Shown here: positions 56,006-64,000 of the stretch, piece after piece
Layout: every line of letters begins with the position of its first letter
Numbering within the stretch: position 1 is the stretch's first letter
Origin: Pseudomonas sp. N3-W
Lineage (GTDB): Bacteria; Pseudomonadota; Gammaproteobacteria; Pseudomonadales; Pseudomonadaceae
Direction of reading: 5' to 3'
Assembly (NCBI RefSeq): GCF_024970185.1
Contig: NZ_CP103965.1
Coordinates: 5,103,001 to 5,167,000 of the forward strand
DNA: 64,000 bases
Translations under genes and position numbers: made by a program
The notes under the pieces: generated by a model
What the model was told of the DNA's origin: nothing
Seen by the model: only the letters and a program-made list of their open reading frames with translations
Databases searched by the model: none

Positions 56006-57076
56006 TTAGCAGTCCGTTAACCGATAGACCAGCACTTCTGCTTCGACGGTGATCATGACTTCATCACCTGGCCTTGGACACAGATGCCCCGGCAAACGTG
56101 AAGTCAGCACGGTCGATGACCCGTCTTCGCCGGCAAGGCTCAGCCGCACGCAGGCATCGTGACCGTAATAATCGACCGTCAGCACCCGGCCTCGGGCCTT
56201 GGCCGCACCGATGCCCACGCCGTCATGAACCGGCACCAGCCGTATCTGTTCCGGGCGCAGCAACACCTCGACGGCCCCTTGCGGCATCCCGGCCATTACC
56301 TGCAATCGCCCCAAGGCACAGCTCACGAAACCGCCTTCGGCCACACCCGGCAACAGCACCGCATCGCCCACAAAGCGCGCCAGCTCAGGGTTCACCGGCG
56401 TCCGGTACAACTGTTCAGGCGTCGCCACCTGCACCAGCCGCCCCTCCAGCAACACGGCCACCTGGCTGCCCATCGACAACGCCTCGGACTGATCATGGGT
56501 AACCAGCACCGCCGTCGCACCCGCTGCCGATATCGCTTGCGCCACGGCTTGCCGGGTCTCCACCCGCAACGTCGCATCCAGCGATGAAAAAGGCTCGTCG
56601 AGCAGTACCAATGCTGGCGCTGGTGCCAGCGCTCGCGCCAACGCTACCCGTTGCTGCTGTCCACCCGACAAGGCATGAGGCGAGCGGCTGGCAAAGCTGG
56701 CGGGCAAGCCGACCAGCTCCAGCAATTCATCGACGCGGTGCCGGGTCTTGCGCAAGTGCCGTGGCAGGCCGAAGACGATGTTGTCGGCGACCGACAGGTG
56801 CGGAAACAGCGCGCCTTCTTGCGGCACATAACCGATGTGGCGTTTCTCGGACGGTACAAACAGGCCGGGGCCGGTGACCGTCTGGCCGTTGATCCGGATC
56901 GTCCCCGCATCGGCACGCTCGAACCCGCACAACAGCCGCAAGAGCGTGGTCTTGCCGCTGCCCGAGGGCCCGAGAATGGCCACCAGGCTGCCGGAGGACA
57001 CCGACAAGTCGACGCCGCGTAACACGGCGGTACTGCCGAACTGTTTGCTGATGCCGTGAATGTGTAGATCAGCCAT
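56006..57076 (-). CDS. ferric-iron ABC transporter ATP-binding protein (FbpC type)
   Basis: A 356-residue ATPase. Walker A GPSGSGKTT (~36–44), Q-loop YVPQEGALFPHLS, signature LSGGQQQRVALARAL, Walker B LVLLDEPFSSLDATLR and switch VLVTHDQSEAL, followed by a TOBE-type C-terminal domain. It lies 9 bp after the permease gene and is last in a six-gene minus-strand cluster. With the ferric-binding protein upstream, Fe3+ import is the likely role; thiamine- or putrescine-type ATPases look similar but lack this context. Confidence 0.9.
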   Translation of the reverse strand: MADLHIHGISKQFGSTAVLRGVDLSVSSGSLVAILGPSGSGKTTLLRLLCGFERADAGTIRINGQTVTGPGLFVPSEKRHIGYVPQEGALFPHLSVADNIVFGLPRHLRKTRHRVDELLELVGLPASFASRSPHALSGGQQQRVALARALAPAPALVLLDEPFSSLDATLRVETRQAVAQAISAAGATAVLVTHDQSEALSMGSQVAVLLEGRLVQVATPEQLYRTPVNPELARFVGDAVLLPGVAEGGFVSCALGRLQVMAGMPQGAVEVLLRPEQIRLVPVHDGVGIGAAKARGRVLTVDYYGHDACVRLSLAGEDGSSTVLTSRLPGHLCPRPGDEVMITVEAEVLVYRLTDC

Positions 57077-57085
57077 GAACCGTGC

Positions 57086-58666
57086 CTATGGTTGGATACC
57101 ACCCAGCACTGCCGATTTGCCGAACAGCGACATCAGCAGCCAGGTGGAAAAAAGCGAAATGCCGACCAGCAGAGCGGCGTACGGTGCGGCGGCGGCAAAG
57201 GCCAGCGCCGACGTATCGACCCACACTTGCGTGGCCAGGGTGTGGGTGCCGATGGGCGACAGCAATAAGGTCGCGGTCAGCTCAGTGACAATGGTGATAA
57301 ACACCATCGACGCCGCCGCACCGATACCCGGCCCGGCCAGCGGCAGAATCACTCGCCATGCCGTTTGCCAGCCGTTCAGGCCCAGCGAGCGGGCGGTGTC
57401 TTCAAGACGCGGCTCAATCTGCACCAGTGCCGCATGCACGCCGACCAGCGCGAGCGGCAGGAACAGGATCGAATAGGTGAGCACCAGCAACGCCGAACTC
57501 TGATAAAGCGGCTGGATGACATGGATCGAAATCGAAATCACCGCCAGGGCGATCACGATCCCGGGAACGCCCTGCCCCAGATAAGAAATACGCTCCAGCA
57601 ACGTGGTCAGCCGACTGGGGTAACGCACCAGCAAAAAGCCCAACGGCAATGCGAGCAGCGTGGTCAGCACGGCCCCGGCCAGACCAAACCCGAGCGACGC
57701 GCAGGTGGTGCTGATCAGTTGTTCCACTGACACTTCGACCGGCGTCACCGCCGCCTCACTGTGCTGCAACAGCCAGTAACCGATCATGCCCAGCGGCACG
57801 CCCAGTGTCGCGACGGTCAGGCCGGTGAAGCCGCTGAAGACCAGCCACTTCTTCCAGCCCAGCTCATAGCGAATAGTGGAGCGGCGCGCGCCCCGGTCTA
57901 GCCGGTCATAACGAGCCAGCCCGCGCACCTTGAATTCCGCGATCAGGCAAATCAGGCACAGCAGCATCAGAATGCATGCCAACACCGCCGCCCCGGCACC
58001 GTCGAAGCTGGCGCGGTACTCGGCGTAGATTTCAGTGGTGAAGGTGCGAAAGCGCAGCAACACGAATGCGCCGAACTCGGACAACACACTGAGGGCGACC
58101 AGCAACACGCCACCGAGCAATGCCGGTTTCAGTTGCGGCAACACCACACGAAAAAAACTGCGCCACGGGCCAAGTCCGAGGGAGCGGGCTGTTTCCTCCA
58201 GCGCCGGGTCCATGCCCCTGAGCGCGGCCGCAACGGGAAGATAGACCAGCGGAAAATAGGCGGTGGTCACGACCAGCAACGCGCCGCTGAAATCCTGCAG
58301 CGACAGGCTGAAAGACAGCCACGCATAGCTGGTGATAAACGGCGGAATCGCCAGCGGCACAGCGGCCAGCACTGCCCAGAAGCGGTAGCCGGGCAGGTGC
58401 GTCCGTTCGACGAACCAGGCCACGGCCGTGCCGATCACCGCCGAGGCAACCGTCGCCGCGACAACGATGAACAAGGTATTGAGGGCCAGCTCGCCCACCA
58501 GAGGACGGAACACCAGTTCAATCGCGTCCTGGTAGCCAAAGCTCGCTGCCTGTTTCAAGGTGAACGCCAGCGGCACCAACACCAGCAGCGCCACACAGCA
58601 ACAGACGAACAAAAGCCCGAACGGCGTACGCCGTTCGGGCTTGACCGCAATGGCCAGGTTAGCCAT
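57086..58666 (-). CDS. ferric-iron ABC transporter permease (FbpB type, fused two-domain)
   Basis: A 526-residue inner-membrane permease with two tandem permease halves (~12 helices). Each half has an EAA loop: ALEETARSLGLGPWRSFFRVVLP in the first and RLEDTARSLGLNGWQTAWRVILP in the second. This double architecture is typical of FbpB/SfuB iron importers. Its ATG directly abuts the stop codon of the binding-protein gene. Confidence 0.92.
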   Translation of the reverse strand: MANLAIAVKPERRTPFGLLFVCCCVALLVLVPLAFTLKQAASFGYQDAIELVFRPLVGELALNTLFIVVAATVASAVIGTAVAWFVERTHLPGYRFWAVLAAVPLAIPPFITSYAWLSFSLSLQDFSGALLVVTTAYFPLVYLPVAAALRGMDPALEETARSLGLGPWRSFFRVVLPQLKPALLGGVLLVALSVLSEFGAFVLLRFRTFTTEIYAEYRASFDGAGAAVLACILMLLCLICLIAEFKVRGLARYDRLDRGARRSTIRYELGWKKWLVFSGFTGLTVATLGVPLGMIGYWLLQHSEAAVTPVEVSVEQLISTTCASLGFGLAGAVLTTLLALPLGFLLVRYPSRLTTLLERISYLGQGVPGIVIALAVISISIHVIQPLYQSSALLVLTYSILFLPLALVGVHAALVQIEPRLEDTARSLGLNGWQTAWRVILPLAGPGIGAAASMVFITIVTELTATLLLSPIGTHTLATQVWVDTSALAFAAAAPYAALLVGISLFSTWLLMSLFGKSAVLGGIQP

Positions 58667-59680
58667 TTACAGCAGGCCGGCCTGACGCAGCAACTTGACC
58701 GCCTGGGTATCGTCACCCAGCGCTTTCATGTCCAGGGCGGGTGGTGACAGCTGACTGAACGGCGTCAGCAAAGGATCAGGCGCCACACCGGCACGCAACG
58801 GATACTCGTAGGTCACCTTGTTCTGCGCCATCAACTGCTGTGCGCCTTCGCTGGTCAGGTAAGCCAGGAACTTGTTCGAGGCGTCCCTGTTGTGCGTGGT
58901 CTTCAGCACGGCTGCGCCCGACACGTTGACCAGCGCGCCGACATCACCGTTACCAAAGTGATAGAGCGCGCTGTGCGTGCCTTTATCACCCAGCTCGGCA
59001 TGCAGGCGAGCCCAGTAGTAGTTGTTGATGATGCCAACCGCCACACCGCCACGGTTGACGGCGGCGGTGACACCTTCGTCGTCATTGAAAATCTGCGAGT
59101 TGGTGCGCAAGCCCTTGAGCCATTCCAGCGTCGCGGCATCGCCCTTCAACGCCAGCACAGCGCTGACCACCGGCAGGAAATCGCCATCGGATGGCGCGAT
59201 GGCCAGCTTGCCTTTCCAGGCAGGGCCGGCCAGATCCAGCAGCGATGCCGGCAAATCAGCAGGCTGGATCAGCTTGGTGTTGTACGCCAGCACGTTCTCA
59301 CGGGCGACCACACCGACCCATTCGCCGCTCGGCGAGTTGAAGCGTGCCGGGATGGTGGACAAGGTGGCGGGCTCGACTTTCTCCAGCATGCCTTTGCCTT
59401 CCAGCAACATCAGCTCGGGGGAGTTTTCGGTGAAATACACATCGGCGGGCGAGGCGCTGCCTTCGGCCAGCAATTGCGCCGCCAGTTCCGGACCTTCGCC
59501 GGTACGGACTTTCACCGAAATGCCGGACTGCTTCTCGAAGTCCTTGACCAGCAGATTGACGGTCTGCTCGTGCTGGGCGCTGTACAGGGTCAACGAGGCC
59601 GCCTGGGAAACGCCCGACGCCAGCAGTGCTGCGGCTACGCAAGCGAGTTTGAACGTGCCGTTGAAAACGTTGAAAGACAT
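58667..59680 (-). CDS. periplasmic ferric-binding protein (FbpA type)
   Basis: A 337-residue exported protein; signal peptide to VSQAAS (~28). All four protein iron ligands of FbpA-type transferrin-like proteins can be placed: His37 in YSAQHEQT, Glu85 in FTENSPEL, and the adjacent Tyr221–Tyr222 in IINNYYWARL. I use the ATG at 59680 with GGAG upstream; an in-frame start at 59701 is less likely. It should pass Fe3+ to the permease. A REP hairpin lies between it and the upstream peroxidase gene. Confidence 0.92.
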   Translation of the reverse strand: MSFNVFNGTFKLACVAAALLASGVSQAASLTLYSAQHEQTVNLLVKDFEKQSGISVKVRTGEGPELAAQLLAEGSASPADVYFTENSPELMLLEGKGMLEKVEPATLSTIPARFNSPSGEWVGVVARENVLAYNTKLIQPADLPASLLDLAGPAWKGKLAIAPSDGDFLPVVSAVLALKGDAATLEWLKGLRTNSQIFNDDEGVTAAVNRGGVAVGIINNYYWARLHAELGDKGTHSALYHFGNGDVGALVNVSGAAVLKTTHNRDASNKFLAYLTSEGAQQLMAQNKVTYEYPLRAGVAPDPLLTPFSQLSPPALDMKALGDDTQAVKLLRQAGLL

Positions 59681-59716
59681 TCGCAATGCTCCAAAAACCA
59701 AAGATGAGTACGCCCC

Positions 59717-59743
59717 ACTGTGGGAGCAAGCCCGCTCCCACAG
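59717..59743. repeat. short REP hairpin inside the iron cluster
   Basis: ACTGTGGGAGCAAGCCCGCTCCCACAGG sits between the peroxidase gene and the ferric-binding-protein gene. Confidence 0.88.
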
Positions 59744-59773
59744 GGGTTTCGCTTAACTGACTGATTTGGGTGT

Positions 59774-61078
59774 TTACCCGGTCAGCCCTTCGAACAGCGC
59801 CGCGCCAATGAACGAGCCCTCGGCAGCCCCCGGCGGGCAGGCAAAAATGCCGCTGCCGACGTGGGTGGTGTACTGGTTCATGATGTCGAGGGAGGCCAGT
59901 TTCTTGTTGATCTTGATAAAGCCGGTGCGTGGATCCCGCTGATAGGCGACGAAAAACAACCCGGCATCCAGCATCATTCCCTGGCGCCATGGCGGCCAGC
60001 GTTCGGCATAAAAACCGACACCGTCGTTGAAGGAATAAGCGCGACGCAGGATTTGCGAACCGTCGTTTTCAGCGGCGGATGACAAGCGCGAATGCGCGGT
60101 TGCCGGGATCACCGGGTTGCCGTCCTGGTCCTCGGCGTCCAGGTCCAGCGGATCGGTTTCATGGGTCTTGCCCAGCGGCGCGCCAACGGCCTTGTCTCGA
60201 CCGACGACTTCCTCCTGAAAGCCCAGCTCGGTCTTGTCCCAGTGCTCCAGCGCGATACGGATGCGCCGTACCACCACATAGGAGCCGGCCTTCATCCAGC
60301 CGCCTTCGTCACCGACCCAGAGCATCTTGCTCATCAGGTCGTTGTCGTGGGTCGACGGATTGTTGGTGCCGTCCTTGAATCCCATCAAATTGCGCGTGGT
60401 GCCGCCCGCAGGCGGTGGACTGGTAAAGCCCGATTGCACCCACTTGATCGTGGCGATGCCGGTCGCCAGATTGAGCAGTTCGCGCAAGGCGTGAAACGCC
60501 ACTTGCGGATCATCGGCACAGGCCTGAATGCTCAGGTCACCGTCAGATTTTTCCGCAATCAGCTGGTCGCCATTGAATTTCGGCAAGTCGACCAGCGCTT
60601 CCGGCCGGCGTGCCGCCAAGCCGTAGCGATCCACGCCATCACGGGTGAACAACCCCGGCCCGAAGCCGAACGTGATGGTCAGGCGAGCCGCTGCAAGCCC
60701 CGCTGCCGAGCCGCCATCCGGCGCTGGAGAGTCCTTGGGCTGGCTCAACGGCTGCGCGGTTTCGCCACGGCTCATGCGATTGGCGGCGTCGGTCCAGCGC
60801 TTCAGCAGCGTGATGACATCGGCCCGTGTGCTGGTGTCGAGATCGAACGTGGCGAAGATCGAATGCGTCTGCTGCGGCGTGACAATGCCGCTTTGATGCA
60901 CGCCATAAAACGGTTCAACCATGGACGCCGGACTGGCCGGCTGATCACCCCGGGTGAAGCGATCGGCAGCCGCCATGCCGCCGGCGCCGATGGCCCCGGC
61001 AGCAATGGCCAGGCCACCAGCGGCAGTCAACAGACCGCGCCGGGACAGACCGCTGTTAGTGTCGACGGGCTTGTTCAT
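59774..61078 (-). CDS. efeB: Tat-exported DyP-type peroxidase / deferrochelatase (EfeB-like)
   Basis: A 434-residue haem protein exported by the Tat path: LSRRGLLTAAGG (11–22) is the twin-arginine signal. The DyP motif GFKDGTNNP (GxxDG at 233–237) and a C-terminal VGFYAERWPPWRQGMMLDAGLFFVAYQRDP are clear. EfeB oxidises Fe(II) or releases iron from haem in EfeUOB systems; here no EfeU or EfeO is near and an FbpABC importer follows. Its ATG overlaps the stop of the upstream beta-propeller gene (ATGA), so the two are co-translated. Confidence 0.92.
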   Translation of the reverse strand: MNKPVDTNSGLSRRGLLTAAGGLAIAAGAIGAGGMAAADRFTRGDQPASPASMVEPFYGVHQSGIVTPQQTHSIFATFDLDTSTRADVITLLKRWTDAANRMSRGETAQPLSQPKDSPAPDGGSAAGLAAARLTITFGFGPGLFTRDGVDRYGLAARRPEALVDLPKFNGDQLIAEKSDGDLSIQACADDPQVAFHALRELLNLATGIATIKWVQSGFTSPPPAGGTTRNLMGFKDGTNNPSTHDNDLMSKMLWVGDEGGWMKAGSYVVVRRIRIALEHWDKTELGFQEEVVGRDKAVGAPLGKTHETDPLDLDAEDQDGNPVIPATAHSRLSSAAENDGSQILRRAYSFNDGVGFYAERWPPWRQGMMLDAGLFFVAYQRDPRTGFIKINKKLASLDIMNQYTTHVGSGIFACPPGAAEGSFIGAALFEGLTG

Positions 61079-62205
61079 TTGGCCAGTACGAGCGTATTCA
61101 CGTCGTCTTCCACGTAGTAGAAACCGTCGCCCGTCGGGGTCATGGCAATGCCGAACAAATCGCCGTTACCCGGTGGCACCTGAGCTTTGTTGGCGTCGAT
61201 CCACTGCGCATAGAGTTGCTTGCCGGTTTGCAGGTCGATCTCGACAACCTTGCCGTTCAAACCGTTGGTGGTCAGCAAGTGGCCATTAGGCGCGGTGGCC
61301 AATGCCAGCGGACGCATCAACAAACCATCGTGGGTCAACGTGCGGCCGACACCGGCGCTGGTGGTACGGGTGGTCGCATCCCAAATTTCGCTGATGCGGT
61401 TGGCAACGGTATCGGAGACGTACAGCTTGTCGTCCTTGCCCAACGCCAGGCCGGTAGGGCCGACGAGGAACACGGCTTTGTCCGCCTGGGCGCTGAAGCC
61501 ACCCGCTACCACTGTCTGGTTCTTGATAACCGGTGGCTTGCCATCGGCGATGGACAGTTCAAGACGCAATACCGTGGACTGGGTGACCACCGGCGGCGTG
61601 CCCTTGGAGCTGCCCATGCCGAAGCCTGCGTTGCTGACAAACAAGGTCGCGCTGGAGCCGTTGTCGATCACCGCCATGTTGCCCCACGGGTCGTTGATGT
61701 TCGGCCCCGACCAGACATCAGCAACCTTGCCGTTCGGATCCAGCACGATCAGGCAACCCGCGCCCTTGGTGTCGGTCGTACCGTCGTTGCTCGGGGTGCT
61801 GCCGACGATCACCCAGCCGCTCTTGAGCATGGTCATCGCTGTGCTGAGGCCGACGCCGCCCGGGCACTGAGGCAAGTCGTGGGGCAACTGGGCAAATAGT
61901 GACAACTGCTTGCTGGTCGGGTTGTAGTCAACAATGGTAGTGCCGACACCTTGCAGGTTGGCGGCGTTGTTGAAGTTGTCGACCAGCACGTCATCCTTCT
62001 GGATTTTCCCGGCGGACACCGGCGCGACGACGATGGCGTACGGGTTCTGGTCGCCGTTGTCCGGCACCGTGGACGTCAGGGTCAGGTGCTTGTGAATATT
62101 CTGCAGAAAACCTTGCGGCTCATCGGCCTGTGCCGAACCAAAGACGCACAGCGTGGCCAGCACCGCGATGCCTTTGCCAAGGCGCGGAAAGTTCAAATGT
62201 GTCAT
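61075..62205 (-). CDS. exported NHL-repeat beta-propeller protein
   Basis: A 376-residue periplasmic or secreted protein; signal peptide to GSAQADEP (~27). Repeats such as GPTGLALGKDDKLYVSDTVANRI, RPLALATAPNGHLLTTNGLNGKVVEID and PWGNMAVIDNGSSATLFVSNA are NHL/SMP-30-like blades. It is coupled to the DyP peroxidase by a 4-bp overlap, so the two probably work together, perhaps holding a substrate or partner. No catalytic motif is recognised. Confidence 0.85.
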   Translation of the reverse strand: MTHLNFPRLGKGIAVLATLCVFGSAQADEPQGFLQNIHKHLTLTSTVPDNGDQNPYAIVVAPVSAGKIQKDDVLVDNFNNAANLQGVGTTIVDYNPTSKQLSLFAQLPHDLPQCPGGVGLSTAMTMLKSGWVIVGSTPSNDGTTDTKGAGCLIVLDPNGKVADVWSGPNINDPWGNMAVIDNGSSATLFVSNAGFGMGSSKGTPPVVTQSTVLRLELSIADGKPPVIKNQTVVAGGFSAQADKAVFLVGPTGLALGKDDKLYVSDTVANRISEIWDATTRTTSAGVGRTLTHDGLLMRPLALATAPNGHLLTTNGLNGKVVEIDLQTGKQLYAQWIDANKAQVPPGNGDLFGIAMTPTGDGFYYVEDDVNTLVLAK

Positions 62206-62288
62206 GCAATACTCCTGATATCTCGAACTCGGCAGGACCCGTGGGTCAGGGGCCGATTCATTTGTTCCCGGCTTAAGCGTTCACACCG

Positions 62289-63794
62289 CTACAGCGTGAT
62301 GTTGGTGCGCAAGCCCCAGACAAAGGTGTTGCCGAGTCGCTGAGTCGGGTCGTTCGGGTTCTGCCCCGCGCCTGGATTGAGCGTGTATTGAATGTCCGGT
62401 TGCAGTTGCCACCATGGGGTCAACTGGTACTGGTAGGTCGCTTCGACGTAGGTCTCGCCGTGACGCTGGCGGTTGCCGGCATCGGCATCCAGCCCGCTGG
62501 CATAATTGCTGACCCTGGCGTAACCCATGCCCAGGTTGACCGTATCGGTATCACGTCCGGCAAAAGGCGCCGTCAGGCTGACGCCGGCGTTGGCACTGAA
62601 ACCGATCAGGTTGCGATCACCCGGTGCGCCCATGACACGGGCAAACACGCCCAGCGCTTGCGGGCTGTCGTCGGCCTTGCGCCAGACCATCTGGTCCGCC
62701 ACGGCGTAGACGCTGTAGTCACCCTTGTGCTCGGCCGGATTGCCGCTGCTGGCCGGATCGGCAAGCGAAAGCCCGTCGGCGTCGTAACGCTGATCGGCGA
62801 ACTTCTCATTGTTGTACCAGGCGCCAAGCTTGTAGGTGCCCGGCAGACCGTTTTTGCCACCGGTATCCAGTTGCCCGACCGAAGGCTGATTGACGCCGTA
62901 CTGCAACTCGCCGATGAACATCGCACCGTCGTGGGTGTTGAAGTTGGTGCCGTGGGCGTTCGCCCGTTGTGGATCGCCCACGTTCGTACCGGCCGGGTTA
63001 CCGTCGTATACGCCACCGAGAACGGTCAGTTCATCGGTCAGGTGAGCGCGCAGACGCACACCCAATGCGGACAGCGGGTAGGCAGGGCCGCCGGCTGGCA
63101 TGTCGTAGGAAGGCACGGCCGGCCAGCCGAACATGGTGTTGACGAAGGTACCGGCGTACTGACTGACCATGAACTCCTGGTCGATACTTTGCTGGCCGGC
63201 GCGGATATCCAGCGCGTCATCGAGGAATTTCTGCTGGTACCACGCCTCCCACAGACGGGTGCCGGTGTCCGCTTCGATGCCGCTGGCGGTTTGAATGCTG
63301 CCGAGGTTGTTCTGGCTCAGGTTGCGGCCGTGCACATTCACCGCGCTGACGTTGAGGGAGCCGCCCGCCAGGCCGAAGGCCTTCAGGGTGTCGAGTTTCA
63401 GCGTCATGGTCGTCAGGCCGTCATAGGCCCCGCCGCGCTTCAAACCACCGTTGGCGTTGTTCAGGTATTCGCTGGTTTCCGTCAGACCGAGGGTCACACC
63501 GTAGCCTGCCAGGACGGAACGCAAACCGCCGATATCACCGAGCATGTTTTGACGGGTCCAGAACCCGGTCCACTGATCGGCGGGCGCGGCCTTGATGGTC
63601 AGATCCGCTTCAGGCAGATCAGCCGGGTTGACGTCATCGGCCGCTGCGGATTGCGCTGCAAACGTCGGGCTGATCCAGGCGCAGGCGAACGCACAGGCGA
63701 TGGCCGTCGCGAGGCCTGTCTTGCGGGCTGAAAATGAATTGGACCGGGTTATTGTTCGGTATTGTTTTGATCGGTGGAAAGACATCGCCCGCAT
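62289..63794 (-). CDS. OprB-type outer-membrane porin, iron-regulated
   Basis: A 501-residue porin. A long N-terminus with signal peptide (TGLATAIACAFACAWISPTFAAQ) leads into GFWTRQNMLGDIGGLRSVLAGYGV and repeated beta-strands (DIRAGQQSIDQEFMVSQY, TYKLGAWYNNEKF), closing with GNTFVWGLRTNITL. It belongs to the carbohydrate-porin (OprB) family, but heads a cluster of iron genes and has a Fur box 84 bp upstream. The ATG at 63794 has CGGAG at the right distance; ATG 63785 is an alternative. The cargo may be a ferric complex rather than a sugar. Confidence 0.88.
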   Translation of the reverse strand: MRAMSFHRSKQYRTITRSNSFSARKTGLATAIACAFACAWISPTFAAQSAAADDVNPADLPEADLTIKAAPADQWTGFWTRQNMLGDIGGLRSVLAGYGVTLGLTETSEYLNNANGGLKRGGAYDGLTTMTLKLDTLKAFGLAGGSLNVSAVNVHGRNLSQNNLGSIQTASGIEADTGTRLWEAWYQQKFLDDALDIRAGQQSIDQEFMVSQYAGTFVNTMFGWPAVPSYDMPAGGPAYPLSALGVRLRAHLTDELTVLGGVYDGNPAGTNVGDPQRANAHGTNFNTHDGAMFIGELQYGVNQPSVGQLDTGGKNGLPGTYKLGAWYNNEKFADQRYDADGLSLADPASSGNPAEHKGDYSVYAVADQMVWRKADDSPQALGVFARVMGAPGDRNLIGFSANAGVSLTAPFAGRDTDTVNLGMGYARVSNYASGLDADAGNRQRHGETYVEATYQYQLTPWWQLQPDIQYTLNPGAGQNPNDPTQRLGNTFVWGLRTNITL

Positions 63795-63877
63795 CTATAG
63801 CTCCGTATCCCCTGGCCTGCCTGCGCCCTGCACCACCTCTTGGCGGGTGGTAGTCAAAGCGAGGCATGCATGAGAAT

Positions 63878-63896
63878 AATAATGAGAATGACTATC
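63878..63896. promoter_or_regulatory. Fur box of the porin–propeller–DyP–Fbp cluster
   Basis: AATAATGAGAATGACTATC matches 15 of 19 positions of the Fur consensus. A second overlapping half (GAGAATAATAATGAG) lies just left, as in multi-dimer Fur sites. Confidence 0.8.
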
Positions 63897-64000
63897 GAAA
63901 ACGCGCGAATATTAGGCACCGGCCCTTTTAAATACAATTTGTTTCAGATGACACTTTTTTCATGTTGGAGAGGCGGGATTTTTGCGCGTTCTCAGCAGGC

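Noticed and set aside
63900..64000. Possible start of another gene at the right edge
   Set aside because: Only ~100 bp remain beyond the Fur box; no frame with a credible start and ribosome site can be supported.

Overview
The window is a G+C-rich chromosomal segment of a Pseudomonas, most likely of the P. fluorescens group. The evidence is the PAO1/KT2440-like gene orders (fadD2–hydrolase–phaJ1; eda–pgl–zwf–hexR … oprB–gtsDCBA … gltSR–glk–edd–gap; arcDABC; gcsR–gcvHP–sdaA–gcvT) and about 18 loci of Pseudomonas-type REP sequences, mostly inverted pairs built around GTGGGAGC…GCTCCCAC. It holds 53 protein-coding genes. I see no rRNA, tRNA, phage, insertion sequence or CRISPR array. fadD2 runs off the left edge, and the right edge cuts the region upstream of a Fur-box-bearing porin gene.

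Layout. 1–6.2 kb: fatty-acid activation and PHA-precursor genes (fadD2, an esterase-like hydrolase, phaJ1), a four-helix-bundle stress-type protein, a DUF3820/class-V PLP-enzyme pair and an intradiol-dioxygenase-like gene. 6.5–25.4 kb: a complete glucose block. OprB and GtsABCD bring glucose in, Glk phosphorylates it, Zwf/Pgl/Edd/Eda run the Entner–Doudoroff route, Gap continues to lower glycolysis, and HexR and GltRS regulate. Two clean TTGT-N7-ACAA HexR operators lie between edd and gap, and AAnAAnAA motifs (Hfq/Crc targets) precede oprB, gtsA, the AGE isomerase, zwf and gap. 25.6–30.7 kb: a haem cell-surface-signalling locus (Hxu-type sigma factor, anti-sigma factor, TonB receptor) behind Fur boxes, followed by haem oxygenase. 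30.8–39.4 kb: an accessory stretch with a DUF454 membrane protein, two unrecognised genes of lower G+C, a chemoreceptor, a CoA-transferase, and an AlkA glycosylase translationally coupled to an ArcD-like antiporter. 39.9–45.3 kb: the arginine deiminase operon arcDABC with a candidate Anr box, plus a DUF5064 gene. 45.5–53.5 kb: the sigma-54 activator GcsR and its glycine-cleavage/serine-deaminase operon, with three 18-bp operators, an IHF-like site and a −24/−12 promoter. 53.9–55.8 kb: a cold-shock protein, an RDD membrane protein and nadA. 56.0–63.8 kb: a six-gene cluster, all on the minus strand and apparently Fur-controlled: porin, secreted beta-propeller, Tat-exported DyP peroxidase (EfeB-like), and an FbpABC-type ferric importer.

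The last cluster is the best candidate for a poorly described system. It combines an outer-membrane porin, an EfeB-type deferrochelatase/peroxidase without EfeU or EfeO, and a ferric-binding protein that keeps all four FbpA-type iron ligands. Functions are read from sequence motifs and gene order; no database search was run.
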